Shown: one piece after another, positions 26,722-36,154 of the stretch
How positions within the stretch are numbered: position 1 is the stretch's first letter
Layout: every line of letters begins with the position of its first letter
Source of the DNA: Chloroflexota bacterium
GTDB lineage: Bacteria; Chloroflexota; UBA6077; FW602-bin22; CADDYW01
NCBI GenBank assembly: GCA_021324795.1
Contig: JAJPIK010000094.1
Coordinates: 19,633 to 83,632 of the forward strand
Direction: 5' to 3'
DNA: 64,000 nt
Made by a program: the position numbers and the translations under genes
Notes under the pieces: generated by a model
Told to the model about the DNA's origin: nothing
What the model saw: the letters and a program-made list of their open reading frames with translations, nothing else
The model's database searches: none

Positions 26722-26871
26722 ATGGTCTTTCAGGATAGAACCCGGGCGGGTGTCTCGGCGGCGAATTCTGGCTACGTCCGGGTTCAGAACTGGGGATTTA
26801 CCAAGCGGATCACTGACTTCCCTCCGGCCATGACCATCGCCTGGAACTTCCCCACCATGTCGCTTAGCTAG
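26722..26871 (+). CDS. 49-residue ORF coupled to the MFS gene
   Basis: An ATG at 26722 is preceded by GGGAGGATACAG and a promoter about 50 bp upstream. The frame (MVFQDRTRAGVSAANSGYV, ending WNFPTMSLS) stops at TAG 26869-26871, whose G is the first base of the GTG of the MFS gene. Translation would thus feed directly into the transporter. I do not recognise the product. It may be a leader peptide or the end of a lost gene. Confidence 0.4.
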   Translation: MVFQDRTRAGVSAANSGYVRVQNWGFTKRITDFPPAMTIAWNFPTMSLS

Positions 26872-28064
26872 TGGATCTGCCCGTTACTGCGCCGGTCGAG
26901 GAGCGGCTCTTTACTGCGGACTTCATCTTCGCGACGCTGGCGAACTTCTTTAATTCGTTCGGTCAGCAGATGGTCTCCGCGACGTTGCCGGTCTACGTGC
27001 TGGCGCTGGGAGGAAGTGACGCCGACGCGGGACTAGTGACCGGGGCTCTCGCCTTCACTGCCCTGCTGCTCCGTCCGCTGATCGGCTGGCTGGCCGACAC
27101 CTGGCGGCGTCGACCACTGGTCCTGATCGGTACCTCCTGTTATGGGCTGGCCAGTATTGTCTATCTCCTAGCCGGTTCGGTGCCGGTCTTGGTCCTGGGA
27201 CGAATTCTCCACGGCTATGGGCTCAGTAACTACACCACCGCGGCTAACGCCTACCTGGCCGACATTGCGCCCCCCCGGCGGCGGGCCGAAGCGATCGGCT
27301 TTTACGCCGCGGCGGCCGATATTGGACTGATCACTGGCCCGGCGGTGGGCTTTTTTATCATTGCATTGCTCGGCTTTCACCGCCTTTTCTACCTGTCGGC
27401 TGGCCTTGCTTTCACCGCGTTCGTCGTGTCGATCTTCGCCCGGGAAAAGCGTCAGAAGCCGACCGAAAAGCGCCCGCCCTGGTCGCCGAAAACCGGGATC
27501 GTCGCGCTCGACGCCTTACCGATCGCCTGGACAGCCTTTTGCCTGGGCTGTGGCTTTGGCCCGGTCAATGCATTTATCTCGATCTTTGCCGAGTCGCGCG
27601 GCATCGGTAACCCAGGCCTCTACTTCACTGTACAAGCCCTCGCCCTGATGTTCTCGCGCACGTTCTCCGGCCGATTGGCTGACCGACGCGGGCGTGCCTT
27701 CGTGATGATCCCCGGGTTAATCATCAGCGCGCTTGCCCTGGCACTGCTGCCACTGGCTCACGACTTGCCGCGTTTTATGCTTTCCGCCGCACTCTTCGGG
27801 ATGGGGTTCGGCGCGACCCAGCCGGCGACGATGGCGCTGGTCGTCGACCGGGTGCCCGCGGTGCAACGCGGTCTGGCCATGAGCACCTATTTTATGGGCT
27901 TCGATTCCGGGATTTCCTTGGGCTCGATCGGGCTAGGAGTCTTGAGCCAGAGCCTGGGCTTCGGGGTGACGTGGCCAATCGCGGCCGCGTGCCTCTTGCT
28001 CGGGCTGCTGGGGCTCCTGGCCGCCCGGCCTCGCCCGATTTCACATTACCCCCGCAGCGTGTGA
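26871..28064 (+). CDS. Major facilitator superfamily transporter
   Basis: The 397-residue protein has about 12 membrane helices in two halves, with a cytoplasmic linker near residues 185-205. The conserved loop between helices 2 and 3 reads GWLADTWRRRPLV, repeated in the second half as GRLADRRGRAFV. The start is GTG at 26871, overlapping the stop of a 49-codon ORF. It most resembles drug- or sugar-efflux permeases. The ligand is unknown. It converges with the aldolase gene and overlaps its end by 19 bp. Confidence 0.87.
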   Translation: MDLPVTAPVEERLFTADFIFATLANFFNSFGQQMVSATLPVYVLALGGSDADAGLVTGALAFTALLLRPLIGWLADTWRRRPLVLIGTSCYGLASIVYLLAGSVPVLVLGRILHGYGLSNYTTAANAYLADIAPPRRRAEAIGFYAAAADIGLITGPAVGFFIIALLGFHRLFYLSAGLAFTAFVVSIFAREKRQKPTEKRPPWSPKTGIVALDALPIAWTAFCLGCGFGPVNAFISIFAESRGIGNPGLYFTVQALALMFSRTFSGRLADRRGRAFVMIPGLIISALALALLPLAHDLPRFMLSAALFGMGFGATQPATMALVVDRVPAVQRGLAMSTYFMGFDSGISLGSIGLGVLSQSLGFGVTWPIAAACLLLGLLGLLAARPRPISHYPRSV

Positions 28065-28966
28065 TTGGGCCAGCGGAGATACGGGGCGAGAAATTCGAGG
28101 ACGGCGTCAAGCTCGGCGCTCGCGGCGTCGTCGAAGTTGCGCGGGATCGCGTAACGGCTGCGAGTCGAGCGAAGCACGCCCCGTCGCTGGAGCACTTCGG
28201 CCGCGCCGACCATGCCGTAGGCGGCTTCGAAGTTCACGCCCTGCAGCGCCGCGACGTGAACGCGTCGCGCTTCGTCGATTTCGCCACCTTCATAAAGGGT
28301 GAAGGCGTGGCCGAAGACATCCGCCCACTCGCAAGCGGGCATGTTGCCCGCGCCACCTCGATTGAGCTCGTCGATCAGGAAGCGGCCGCCACCACCACCG
28401 AAGACCCCCCGGAAGACGTTCGGTACTTTCTGGAGAATGTTGCTGATTGTCTGGGGGAGAACCGGTGCTTCCTCTTTCAAGTACTGGATTTGCGGGATCT
28501 CCTCGGCCAACCGCAGCAGGTCGGCTGGTGCAAGGGTGCAGGCGCCGGAGAGATAGGCCGCGTTTTGAATGAAGACCGGCAAACCAGCCGCGGCGATTGC
28601 CGCGAAGTGGCGGGTGAGTTCGGTTGGCGTCGCACGCTTCATGTAGGGCGCCATCGCGATGACCGCGTCGGCTCCCGCTTTCGCGGCGGCTTCTGCCAGC
28701 TTCGCCGCGCCGCGCGTCGTCGGGCTACTGACGCCCGCCACGAACGGAACCCGGCCGCGATTGCCGGCGACCACCGCCGGGAATCCGGCGGCGCGCTCGT
28801 CGTTGTCCAGAAGATAAAACTCGCTGGCCAGGACCGGCCAGACAATGCCCTGGGCAGTCGAGGCGACGAAGTCCGCCTGAGAAACCAGGTCGTCGAGGTT
28901 CACTTCGTCGCTATCGGTGTAGGTCGTGAGCAGAATTCCAAAGATACCACGCCACGGCTGAGTCAC
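28046..28966 (-). CDS. Dihydrodipicolinate synthase-family aldolase
   Basis: The 306-residue TIM-barrel protein has the Schiff-base Lys164 in QYLKEEA and a Tyr138 in FIQNAAYLSG where the family Tyr is expected. The GxSxx(T/S) substrate loop is GVSSPTTR (79-86). Such enzymes cleave or dehydrate keto-deoxy sugar acids or condense pyruvate. Given the upstream enolase-superfamily gene, a role on a keto-deoxy acid is likely. It starts with GTG after GGGAGGAC and is the last gene of the operon 33494 to 28046. Confidence 0.83.
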   Translation of the reverse strand: MTQPWRGIFGILLTTYTDSDEVNLDDLVSQADFVASTAQGIVWPVLASEFYLLDNDERAAGFPAVVAGNRGRVPFVAGVSSPTTRGAAKLAEAAAKAGADAVIAMAPYMKRATPTELTRHFAAIAAAGLPVFIQNAAYLSGACTLAPADLLRLAEEIPQIQYLKEEAPVLPQTISNILQKVPNVFRGVFGGGGGRFLIDELNRGGAGNMPACEWADVFGHAFTLYEGGEIDEARRVHVAALQGVNFEAAYGMVGAAEVLQRRGVLRSTRSRYAIPRNFDDAASAELDAVLEFLAPYLRWPNHTLRG

Positions 28967-29000
28967 GCTTTGTCCTCCCTTCAGTCCGGTCGCACCGATT

Positions 29001-30215
29001 TTACAGCTTCGAGGTGCGAACGCTTATGCCGTCACGCTGGAGAAAGTCCGGCTGGAGACGCGTGCCGAGGCCGGGGCCGGATGGCGCGGTAACGTAGCCC
29101 TTTTCCGCGCGCGGGAGCTCGGTCAGGACGTCCTGGTACCAGCCGTGGTAGTAGGCGCGGACTCCTTCCTGAATCATTGCATTGGGTGTCGCCAGGCAAA
29201 GATGGGTGCCGGCGGCGTAGACCACTGGCCCGGTGCAATCGTGGGGAGCGACCGGGCGGTGATACGCCTCGGCGAGGGCGGCGACTCGCCTCGCTTCGGA
29301 GATGCCGCCGACCCAGCCCGGATCGAGCATGACGATGCCCACCGCTCGCTTTTCGAGCAATTGGCGGAAAGCGTAGCGCGAGGCCAGCGTCTCCGAGGCG
29401 GTAATCGGCACCCGGGTCTTGCTTGCCAGCTCGGCGAGCGCATCCGGATTATCCATGCGGATCGGGTCTTCGTACCACATCGGGGTGATCTCTTCGAGCG
29501 CCTCGACGATCCGGAGCACGGCTGGGAGATTCCAACGGGAGTGCAACTCGACGGCAATTTCCATCTGCCTGCCCACCGCTTCGCGGATCTGACGGAACGG
29601 CTTCAACCCCTGTTCGATCTGACTCGGAGTAATGTGCTGGCCGCCGGTCTCGTCGGCAAACTGGTCGAAGGGCCAGATCTTCATTGCGGTGATGCCCATC
29701 TCAAGCAGCTCACGAGCAAGCTCGCCGGCGCGGTCCTCCCTTTGCCACTTGATCAGATCTTCGTAAGGGCCCTGATGCTCACCCATCCCCCAGCTCGCGG
29801 CGAAGCCGGCGCCGGGCTTGGCGCTCTTGTAGATGTTGTAGCCGTAGCCGGCGCAGGTGTTATAGAGGCGAATCCGGTCACGGACCGGGCCACCCAGGCA
29901 CTGGTAGATCGGCAAGCCAACGCTCTGGCCGTAGAGATCCCAGAGCGCGATGTCGACCGCCGAGAGGCCACGTGTCTCGGCACCCATGGAACGATGGGTC
30001 GTACCAGCTCCCAGGGTGCGCCAATGCTTCTCGACCGGCCGGGGATCCTGGCCGAGGAGGTAAGGAGCGACTGTCTGGTGGACATAAGCGGCAACCGGGG
30101 ACGGGCCAAAGAAGGTCTCACCAAGCCCGATCAGTCCGTCATCGGTGTGGATTTGCACCCACAACAGATTCGGGTAGGTCGCCGATTCAATGGTGTCGAT
30201 CTGGGTAACTTTCAC
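29001..30215 (-). CDS. Mandelate racemase-family sugar-acid dehydratase (enolase superfamily)
   Basis: The 404-residue protein has a capping domain (to about 125) and a barrel with MKIWPFDQF (Lys strand), VELHSRW, WYEDP and SETLASR as metal-site strands, then DPGWVGGISE and the His of APHDCTGP. A long insert (about 125-165, YGYNIYKSAKPGAGFAA) sits in the barrel entry. The acid is not predicted. It starts with GTG at 30215 behind AGAAGGAGA and lies between transporter C and the aldolase, so it probably acts on the sugar acid imported by C. Confidence 0.83.
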   Translation of the reverse strand: MKVTQIDTIESATYPNLLWVQIHTDDGLIGLGETFFGPSPVAAYVHQTVAPYLLGQDPRPVEKHWRTLGAGTTHRSMGAETRGLSAVDIALWDLYGQSVGLPIYQCLGGPVRDRIRLYNTCAGYGYNIYKSAKPGAGFAASWGMGEHQGPYEDLIKWQREDRAGELARELLEMGITAMKIWPFDQFADETGGQHITPSQIEQGLKPFRQIREAVGRQMEIAVELHSRWNLPAVLRIVEALEEITPMWYEDPIRMDNPDALAELASKTRVPITASETLASRYAFRQLLEKRAVGIVMLDPGWVGGISEARRVAALAEAYHRPVAPHDCTGPVVYAAGTHLCLATPNAMIQEGVRAYYHGWYQDVLTELPRAEKGYVTAPSGPGLGTRLQPDFLQRDGISVRTSKL

Positions 30216-30266
30216 GAATGTCTCCTTCTGGCGCGGCGCGCCAATCGTCGAATTGCTCGTGGTGGA

Positions 30267-31136
30267 TCAACCCTTGACTGCTCCGGCCGTCAAGCCGTAG
30301 AGCAGATAGCGTTGCAAGATGAGAAAGAGGATCAGGATCGGCAGGGATGAGATGGCCGAGGCCCCCATGATCTGTCCCCAGGGCGTGCCGTATTCGCCGA
30401 CGAAAGAGGCCAGCCCCACGGCGTCGGTACGAAGGCCGGGCGTCGAGATCAGGGTCACCGCTAAGACCAGATCGTTCCAGGATAGAACGAAAGCAAACAT
30501 CGCGGTGACCGTCAAGCCGGGGAGAGAAAGGGGAGTGACGATGCGCCAGAGCGTGCCCAGACGGGTGCAGCCATCCACCGACGCCGCTTCCTCCAACTCG
30601 AACGGAATCGCATCGAAGTAGCCCTTGAGCATCCAGATCGAGAAGGGTAGGGCGAAGGTGGCGTAGGATAGCGCAAGTCCGAAGAGATTGTCGACGAGGC
30701 CGAGGCTCTTGAACGTGAGATAAATCGGAATGATCAGCAACGTTCCCGGCAGCATCTGGGTCACCAGAATCAGCATCCCAACCGTGGTGCGACCGTGGAA
30801 CTTGAAGCGCGAAAGGGCATAGGCACCGGTCGCCGAAAAGATCAGCGCCGCCAGGGTGGTAGGAACGCCGACTCTCAGGCTATTCAGTAGCCAGAGCCCG
30901 AGACCAGTGGTCTGAAAGACTTGAACGTACGCGGAGAGGTCGAGCGGAATCGGGAGGAAGGTCGGTGGATAGGTAAACACCCCACTCCAGGATTTCAGGG
31001 AGGTCGTGACCATCCAGTAGAAGGGAAAGATGTTCGCGAGGATCGTCGCAACCACCAGCAGGGAGAACGCGGTGCGTCGGCCGAGGCGAACCGACCACGA
31101 TCGGATGCCGCCACGTCGACTAGAAGCCTTTGCCAT
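30267..31136 (-). CDS. ABC transporter C: permease, MalG type
   Basis: The 289-residue protein has six helices, the first at about 22-45. The EAA loop reads EEAASVDGCTRLGTLW and the C-terminus LLYGLTAGAVKG is typical. Its start overlaps the end of the MalF-type gene by 17 bp, so the two are coupled. It is the third gene of the transporter C operon and precedes the enolase-superfamily gene by 51 bp. Confidence 0.88.
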   Translation of the reverse strand: MAKASSRRGGIRSWSVRLGRRTAFSLLVVATILANIFPFYWMVTTSLKSWSGVFTYPPTFLPIPLDLSAYVQVFQTTGLGLWLLNSLRVGVPTTLAALIFSATGAYALSRFKFHGRTTVGMLILVTQMLPGTLLIIPIYLTFKSLGLVDNLFGLALSYATFALPFSIWMLKGYFDAIPFELEEAASVDGCTRLGTLWRIVTPLSLPGLTVTAMFAFVLSWNDLVLAVTLISTPGLRTDAVGLASFVGEYGTPWGQIMGASAISSLPILILFLILQRYLLYGLTAGAVKG

Positions 31137-32061
31137 CGCTCCCCCTTCCGTAGACCAGCGGCAGGTAGAACGCTGAAAAGATCAGACAGATGAGCATGAC
31201 CAGTACTCCGATCGCCGCGGCAAGCCCGAACTGCAGGAACTTGAACGCCTGGTAGTAGACCTGCAAGACGAGCGTTTCGGTGGCATTGCCGGGACCACCA
31301 CCGGTCAAGACATAGACATAGGTGAACTCCTTGAACGTCCAGAGGCTGAGCATCAGCACGATCAGACTGCTCACCGGACGCAGTCCGGGAAGAGTGATCG
31401 AGCGAAACTCGGCGAACACGCCGGCCCCGTCGATCCGTGCCGCTTCGTAGAGCTCGTTGGGAATCCCTTGCAGGCCGGCGAGGAGAACGATCATCGCCAG
31501 CGGCACGCTCTTCCAGACAGTGACCAGGATCACCGACGGCAGGGCGAGGGTCGGATCGGTGAGCCAGCCGACGTTCGCCGAGATCAGGTGGGCCAGCCGG
31601 AGCAGGTAGTTGATCACCCCGAATTGCTGATCGTACATCCAGAGCCAGACGATGCTGGTGACGACCGGTGGCATTGCCCAGGGAGCGATTGCCAGGGCAC
31701 GAGCGATCGCCCGCCCGCGAAAGGCGCCATTGAGCAGGAGCGCAAGGAAGAGGCCAAGGACGTAGCTCGCGAGGACCGCGGCGGTCGCGTAGATCAACGA
31801 CACCGCGAGTGAGTTCCAAAAGTCAGACATCCCGAGCGCAACCTGGAAGTTGTTCAGGCCATCAAAAGGATGGCGATCAAGGCCGCCCTTGAGCAGGTTG
31901 ACGTCCTCCACGCTGAGCACGATTGCCTGGGCCACCGGATAAAGGATCACCAGGCCGAGAGCAAGCAGGCTCGGCGCGAGAAGGGCGTACGGCAAGAGAT
32001 CCGGTCGTTTTCGCGCCGGACGTCCACGCGCGGCGATCGAGCCGGAAACCGGGCGGATCAT
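31120..32061 (-). CDS. ABC transporter C: permease, MalF type
   Basis: The 313-residue protein has a basic N-terminus (RGRPARKRPD), six helices from about residue 23, and the EAA loop YEAARIDGAGVFAEF. The ATG overlaps the stop of the binding protein (TGATG). It forms the channel with the MalG-type product. The ATPase must come from elsewhere in the genome. Confidence 0.88.
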   Translation of the reverse strand: MIRPVSGSIAARGRPARKRPDLLPYALLAPSLLALGLVILYPVAQAIVLSVEDVNLLKGGLDRHPFDGLNNFQVALGMSDFWNSLAVSLIYATAAVLASYVLGLFLALLLNGAFRGRAIARALAIAPWAMPPVVTSIVWLWMYDQQFGVINYLLRLAHLISANVGWLTDPTLALPSVILVTVWKSVPLAMIVLLAGLQGIPNELYEAARIDGAGVFAEFRSITLPGLRPVSSLIVLMLSLWTFKEFTYVYVLTGGGPGNATETLVLQVYYQAFKFLQFGLAAAIGVLVMLICLIFSAFYLPLVYGRGSDGKGF

Positions 32062-33494
32062 CAGGACAGATTTTGCTTGACGAGCTGCTCGAATTGGGAC
32101 TGCATCTCGTCGAGGACCTGTTTTACCGGCCGATTCTTGGCATACATCTCCGAGATCTTGCTCTGGGCGATCTTCTTCACCTGAGCGTCAAACTTTTCCC
32201 AGCCGGGCTCGGTCTCGGCGACGACCCCCGGCATTGCGTCGAGGAACGCCTGGTACCACGGATTCTTGCTCAGGTAGTCCGAGTAGTCAATGCCGGTCCG
32301 TCCCGCTTGGATGCCACTCTCCTCGGTCATGACCTTTTGCCACTGCGGCTGGGAAATGAAGTCGAGATACTTCCCGGCTGCCTCTTTGTTGGCGCCGCCC
32401 TTGGCCATGATGATCGTCTGGATACCGCCACTCGTCTTACCAGACGGCAAGGGAATCTTCGCGGTGGCCAGGCCCGGGATCGGCTTATCGCTCATGCCCG
32501 GGAACCACGGACCATCCCACCAGATCGCGGTCTTGCCGGTCCAGAACATCGGACGGAGCACCGGGTTATTCTGGTTGGCCGGCGTGACCCCAGCATCGAC
32601 CAATCCTTTCAGTGCGCTGATCGCCTGGACGGTCTTCGGGCTGTTCGCCAGGACCTCTTTGCCGTTACCCCAGAGGGTATCGTAGCCGATCAGGAAGCGC
32701 CCGACAGGCTCAAGCACCTGGATCTGATCGGCGGTCGGAATACCCATGCCATACTGATCCGGGGCCTTGGTCAGCTTCTTCGCGGTAGCTAGGAGCTCGT
32801 CATAGGTCGTGGGTGGCTTCAGCCCCGCCTTATCGAAGATATCTTTGTTGTAAAACATCGCCGATGAAGTCAGACCGCAGAGAAAGCCGTAAGTCTGGCC
32901 ACCCGAGACCAAATTTTCCTTCTGAGCGGGGTAGAAAGTGCTCTGCAGCGCCTTTACATCGACGTAGGGATCGAGGGGGGAGAGACCACCCATCGCGATG
33001 TACTGCTCGATCGGATAGCCCCCGTACCAGAGCTCGACCTTCGTGCCGCTGGCCAGCTCGGCAAGCATTTTGTCCCAGTACTGCGTCGAAGGAATTGCCT
33101 GGCGGTTAACCTTGATCCCGGTTGCCTTCTCAAAAGCATCAGCCGGCTTGATCCAGCGATTTGCCAGGCCGACGCCGGTGTTCTCCCACTCGTAGTTAAA
33201 GTAGGTGAAGCTGCCGCCGGCCGCACTCGTCGCCGCCTGAGCGGTTGGCTTTGCCGCGGGCGCCGTGGTTGGCTGGACCGTCGCGGCGGTAGTCGGCGGG
33301 ACACTCTGGCTCGTCGTTGGGCTGGCGGTCGTGGTCGCGCTTGCCGCCGTCGGGTGCGTCCCCCCGGTCGTCCCGGCGGACGGGCTCGTCGCGGCTGGCG
33401 CCGAGCTACATGCCGTTGCCACGATGGTGCCAACCACCAGCAGGCTAGCGTTGAATAAGAACCCGCGTCGCGACTTAGCTGAGTTCGGGATCAT
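32061..33494 (-). CDS. ABC transporter C: sugar-binding lipoprotein
   Basis: The start at 33494 (MIPNSAKSRRGFLFN) has GGAAAGGAGA upstream; 56 earlier in-frame codons overlap the regulator gene and are Arg-rich noise. The signal has SRRGFLFN and a lipobox at Cys29 (VATACSS). A Thr/Pro/Ala linker runs to about residue 85, then a solute-binding domain begins at GSFTYFNYEWE. It follows the GntR gene by 32 bp, so expression is probably tied to that regulator. Confidence 0.88.
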   Translation of the reverse strand: MIPNSAKSRRGFLFNASLLVVGTIVATACSSAPAATSPSAGTTGGTHPTAASATTTASPTTSQSVPPTTAATVQPTTAPAAKPTAQAATSAAGGSFTYFNYEWENTGVGLANRWIKPADAFEKATGIKVNRQAIPSTQYWDKMLAELASGTKVELWYGGYPIEQYIAMGGLSPLDPYVDVKALQSTFYPAQKENLVSGGQTYGFLCGLTSSAMFYNKDIFDKAGLKPPTTYDELLATAKKLTKAPDQYGMGIPTADQIQVLEPVGRFLIGYDTLWGNGKEVLANSPKTVQAISALKGLVDAGVTPANQNNPVLRPMFWTGKTAIWWDGPWFPGMSDKPIPGLATAKIPLPSGKTSGGIQTIIMAKGGANKEAAGKYLDFISQPQWQKVMTEESGIQAGRTGIDYSDYLSKNPWYQAFLDAMPGVVAETEPGWEKFDAQVKKIAQSKISEMYAKNRPVKQVLDEMQSQFEQLVKQNLS

Positions 33495-33526
33495 GACTCT
33501 ATCTCCTTTCCGACAATCAATGCTTT

Positions 33527-34342
33527 TTAGTCGACGACGAAAGCAGAGCGCGCGGCGCCGCCCTCCGCGAGCGCACGATCGCCTGCCCATCGAGCGCGCA
33601 TGCTCGTGCGAATGTCTTCGGCTCCCTGGTTGATGTGCCGGAGCATCTCCTGTCGGGCGCACTCGGCGTCGCCCGCTTCAATCGCAGCAAAGATCGCCAC
33701 GTGCCCTTGGATGGATTCTGCCCGTCGGGGCGGGCGGCCACCATGGATGTGCCGCGCGGCTTGGAACAGGGTCGCGATTGTCCAGACCATCTGGCGCAGG
33801 ACGAGATTGCCCGAGGCGTTGAAGATGGCTTCATGGAAGCGCAGGTCGAGGGTGGAGAGATCCTTCACATTATCCGAGGCGAGGGCTGCGCGCATGGCGG
33901 TAATGATCTGACGCAGCGTCTCGACGTCGTCGACCGAGCGCCGGACCGCGGCAAGACCGGCGGCTTCGACTTCGATCAGGCGCCGCACGTCGAGCAATTG
34001 AGTCAGCAGGTTTTCGTCATGGCCCACCTCGAGGCGATTGATTAGGATCAGCGGGTCCAAATGGTCCCAGGCGTCGACGGGCTGAACGTACACGCCACTA
34101 CCATGCTTCACCATGATGAGGCCTTTTGATCCTAGCAGGCGAATTGCCTCACGAATTACAGTGCGACTGACCTCAAACTGCTCGGCGAGCTCTGACTCGG
34201 TGGGCAGCGTACTCCCTGGCGCCCACCATCCCTGGACGATGCGCCGGGTCAGCTCCTCGACGACCTGCGCATGCAGGCGCGGACGATCAACCGCGCGCAG
34301 CCGGGTCTCCTCTCGGGGTGATATTGGAGGACGATCGCTCAC
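33527..34342 (-). CDS. FadR-type GntR transcriptional regulator of the transporter C operon
   Basis: The 271-residue protein has an N-terminal winged helix (about 25-90; LPTESELAEQFEVSRTVIRE) and an FCD ligand-binding domain (about 115-240). The FCD metal ligands appear in the Asp of LDLRFHEAIF with its His, and in the His of HVAIFAA and MLRHINQ. Such regulators sense small organic or sugar acids. It starts with GTG at 34342 behind GGGAG. Being first in the unit with transporter C, the MR-family enzyme and the aldolase, it most likely represses that operon. Confidence 0.87.
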   Translation of the reverse strand: MSDRPPISPREETRLRAVDRPRLHAQVVEELTRRIVQGWWAPGSTLPTESELAEQFEVSRTVIREAIRLLGSKGLIMVKHGSGVYVQPVDAWDHLDPLILINRLEVGHDENLLTQLLDVRRLIEVEAAGLAAVRRSVDDVETLRQIITAMRAALASDNVKDLSTLDLRFHEAIFNASGNLVLRQMVWTIATLFQAARHIHGGRPPRRAESIQGHVAIFAAIEAGDAECARQEMLRHINQGAEDIRTSMRARWAGDRALAEGGAARSAFVVD

Positions 34343-34526
34343 TAATTACTCCCGAGTCATATGATCACTGAATCACTCAGACACAGGGTGACTGGGGGCA
34401 GTCTATCAAATCGGCAAGGCATCATCAACAGGCTTCAAGATTATCCCGTGCCCGCGGATCTTGGATAGCTCGCCGCGACCGTGTTATCCTTCTGGGCAAT
34501 TATTCCGGACAGGAGGAAGATCCAAC

Positions 34527-35291
34527 GTGGACCAGCAGATCCAATCACAGTTCGGCGCGGTCGCCCGAAACTATATCCACAGTCCGGTGCACGCCTACGG
34601 GCCGGACCTGGCCGAGCTAGTCGAGGCAATCGGGGCGCGAGGCGATGAGGTGGTGCTCGACTTGGGAACAGGTGTCGGCCATACCGCCTTCGCGGTGGCT
34701 CCCCGGGTTCGCGCGGTCGTCGGCATCGATCTGACCAGCGAGATGATCGAAATCGCCCGCGAGCAGGCGGCAGAGCGCAAGATCGTGAACGTTCGCTTTC
34801 TTCGCGGCGACGTCAGCGAGCTCCCCTTTCCGGATGCCAGCTTCGACGTGGCTACCTCCCGTTACAGCGCCCACCACTACCATCAGCCTAGGCAGGTTGT
34901 CCGCGAGCTCGCCCGGGTGCTGCGGCCCGGTGGGCGTTTCGTTCTCGTCGACACGATCTCGCCGGAGGAGCCGTCGTTCGATACGTTTATCAACGCCGTC
35001 GAACTGCTGCGCGACCGTTCCCACGTCCGCGACTATCGCGTGTCCGAATGGCAGGCGATGCTCTCCCAAGCGGGCTTTAGCTCCGAGGTGCTCAAGCGCT
35101 GGGATCTGCGACAGAACTTCGACGATTGGGTCAAGCGGATGCGAACGCCAGAGGTCGCGGTGACCATGCTGCGCAGCCTCTTGCTCGAAGCACCGGAGGA
35201 GATTCGACGGATCTTCGGAGTAGAGATCGAAGAGGGGAAGCTCTTTTTCTTTCTCAAGCGGGCAATGATCGTCGGGCAGCGCGGCGGGTAA
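34527..35291 (+). CDS. Class I SAM-dependent methyltransferase
   Basis: The start GTG at 34527 has AGGAGGAAG 8 bases upstream. The 254-residue protein has motif I VLDLGTGVGHTAFAVA, the acidic post-I residue in VGIDLTSEMIE, the FLRGDVSELPFPDASFD segment and LRPGGRFVLVD. It belongs to the Methyltransf_11/UbiE-like group. The acceptor is unknown, and no quinone or other pathway gene is adjacent to hint at one. It is a single-gene unit, divergent from the GntR gene. Confidence 0.86.
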   Translation: MDQQIQSQFGAVARNYIHSPVHAYGPDLAELVEAIGARGDEVVLDLGTGVGHTAFAVAPRVRAVVGIDLTSEMIEIAREQAAERKIVNVRFLRGDVSELPFPDASFDVATSRYSAHHYHQPRQVVRELARVLRPGGRFVLVDTISPEEPSFDTFINAVELLRDRSHVRDYRVSEWQAMLSQAGFSSEVLKRWDLRQNFDDWVKRMRTPEVAVTMLRSLLLEAPEEIRRIFGVEIEEGKLFFFLKRAMIVGQRGG

Positions 35292-35411
35292 GAGGGCTTC
35301 TTCTTGCGCCAATGACTGTCTTTGCACGCGAGGGATGTTCTTCCTCGTTCACCGTCGCCCAATCCGTTACATCTGCTGATGGCCTGATCGCAGCCGGCCG
35401 CCTTTCGGGCG

Positions 35412-35417
35412 TATAAT
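35412..35417 (+). promoter_or_regulatory. TATAAT -10 element upstream of msrA
   Basis: A perfect TATAAT lies 34 bp before the msrA ATG in otherwise GC-rich sequence. No good -35 box is seen at the usual distance. Confidence 0.35.
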
Positions 35418-35450
35418 CTGGCCAAGAGGCTGACGAAAGGATGGCAAGCC

Positions 35451-36002
35451 ATGAATGACACGTCCGCGACGACGGAAGTCGCGACCCTGGGGGGTGGTTG
35501 TTTTTGGTGTTTGGAAGCAGTCTACGACGAGCTGAAAGGGGTGGAGTCGGTCGAGTCCGGCTACGCCGGCGGCAAAGTGGCGAACCCGAGCTACGAAGAC
35601 GTTTGCTCTGGGCGGACCGGTCACGCCGAGGTAGTTCAGATCACCTTCAATCCGCGGGAGATCTCTTTCAAGGATTTGCTCGACGTCTTTTTCACCATCC
35701 ATGATCCCACGACCCTGAACCGGCAAGGCTACGACGTGGGTACCCAGTACCGCTCGATCATTCTCTACCATAGCCCAGGACAGAAGGCGATTGCCGAGCA
35801 GACGATCAAGGATCTCGATGCTGCTAAGATCTGGGGCAAGCCGATCGTCACCCAGCTCGAGCCATTCACCGCTTTCTACCCGGCCGAGAGCTATCACCAA
35901 GAGTATTTTCAAAAGAATCCCTATCAACCCTACTGCCAGGCGATCGTCGCGCCCAAGGTCGCGAAGGCCCGGCAGAAATTCCTGAGCAAGTTGAAGAAGT
36001 AG
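35451..36002 (+). CDS. msrA: Peptide-methionine (S)-S-oxide reductase
   Basis: The 183-residue protein has the MsrA active site GGGCFWC with the nucleophile Cys17, plus the family segments GYAGG, HAEVVQITF and GTQYRSIILYH. It reduces methionine-S-sulfoxide in oxidised proteins, using thioredoxin. No second conserved resolving Cys pair is obvious beyond Cys20 and a late Cys in PYCQAI. The start has AAAGGATGG upstream. The gene stands alone. Confidence 0.95.
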   Translation: MNDTSATTEVATLGGGCFWCLEAVYDELKGVESVESGYAGGKVANPSYEDVCSGRTGHAEVVQITFNPREISFKDLLDVFFTIHDPTTLNRQGYDVGTQYRSIILYHSPGQKAIAEQTIKDLDAAKIWGKPIVTQLEPFTAFYPAESYHQEYFQKNPYQPYCQAIVAPKVAKARQKFLSKLKK

Positions 36003-36154
36003 GGGCCTATCCGGGGCCGATGGGGTCGCGAGCACCTGCCCGTTCGTGTTCACGCGTTGAATCTCCTTTGCAACGGTCAGATGAGTTGTCACGGGATCGG
36101 CTCCTCGCCAGCACCGGAGACATCGGTGGCAAGGTAGCCAAAGCCGCGGTCCGC

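Noticed and set aside
29145..30350. A 401-codon plus-strand frame opposite the enolase-superfamily gene
   Set aside because: It is antisense to a gene with full family signatures and shows no domain of its own.
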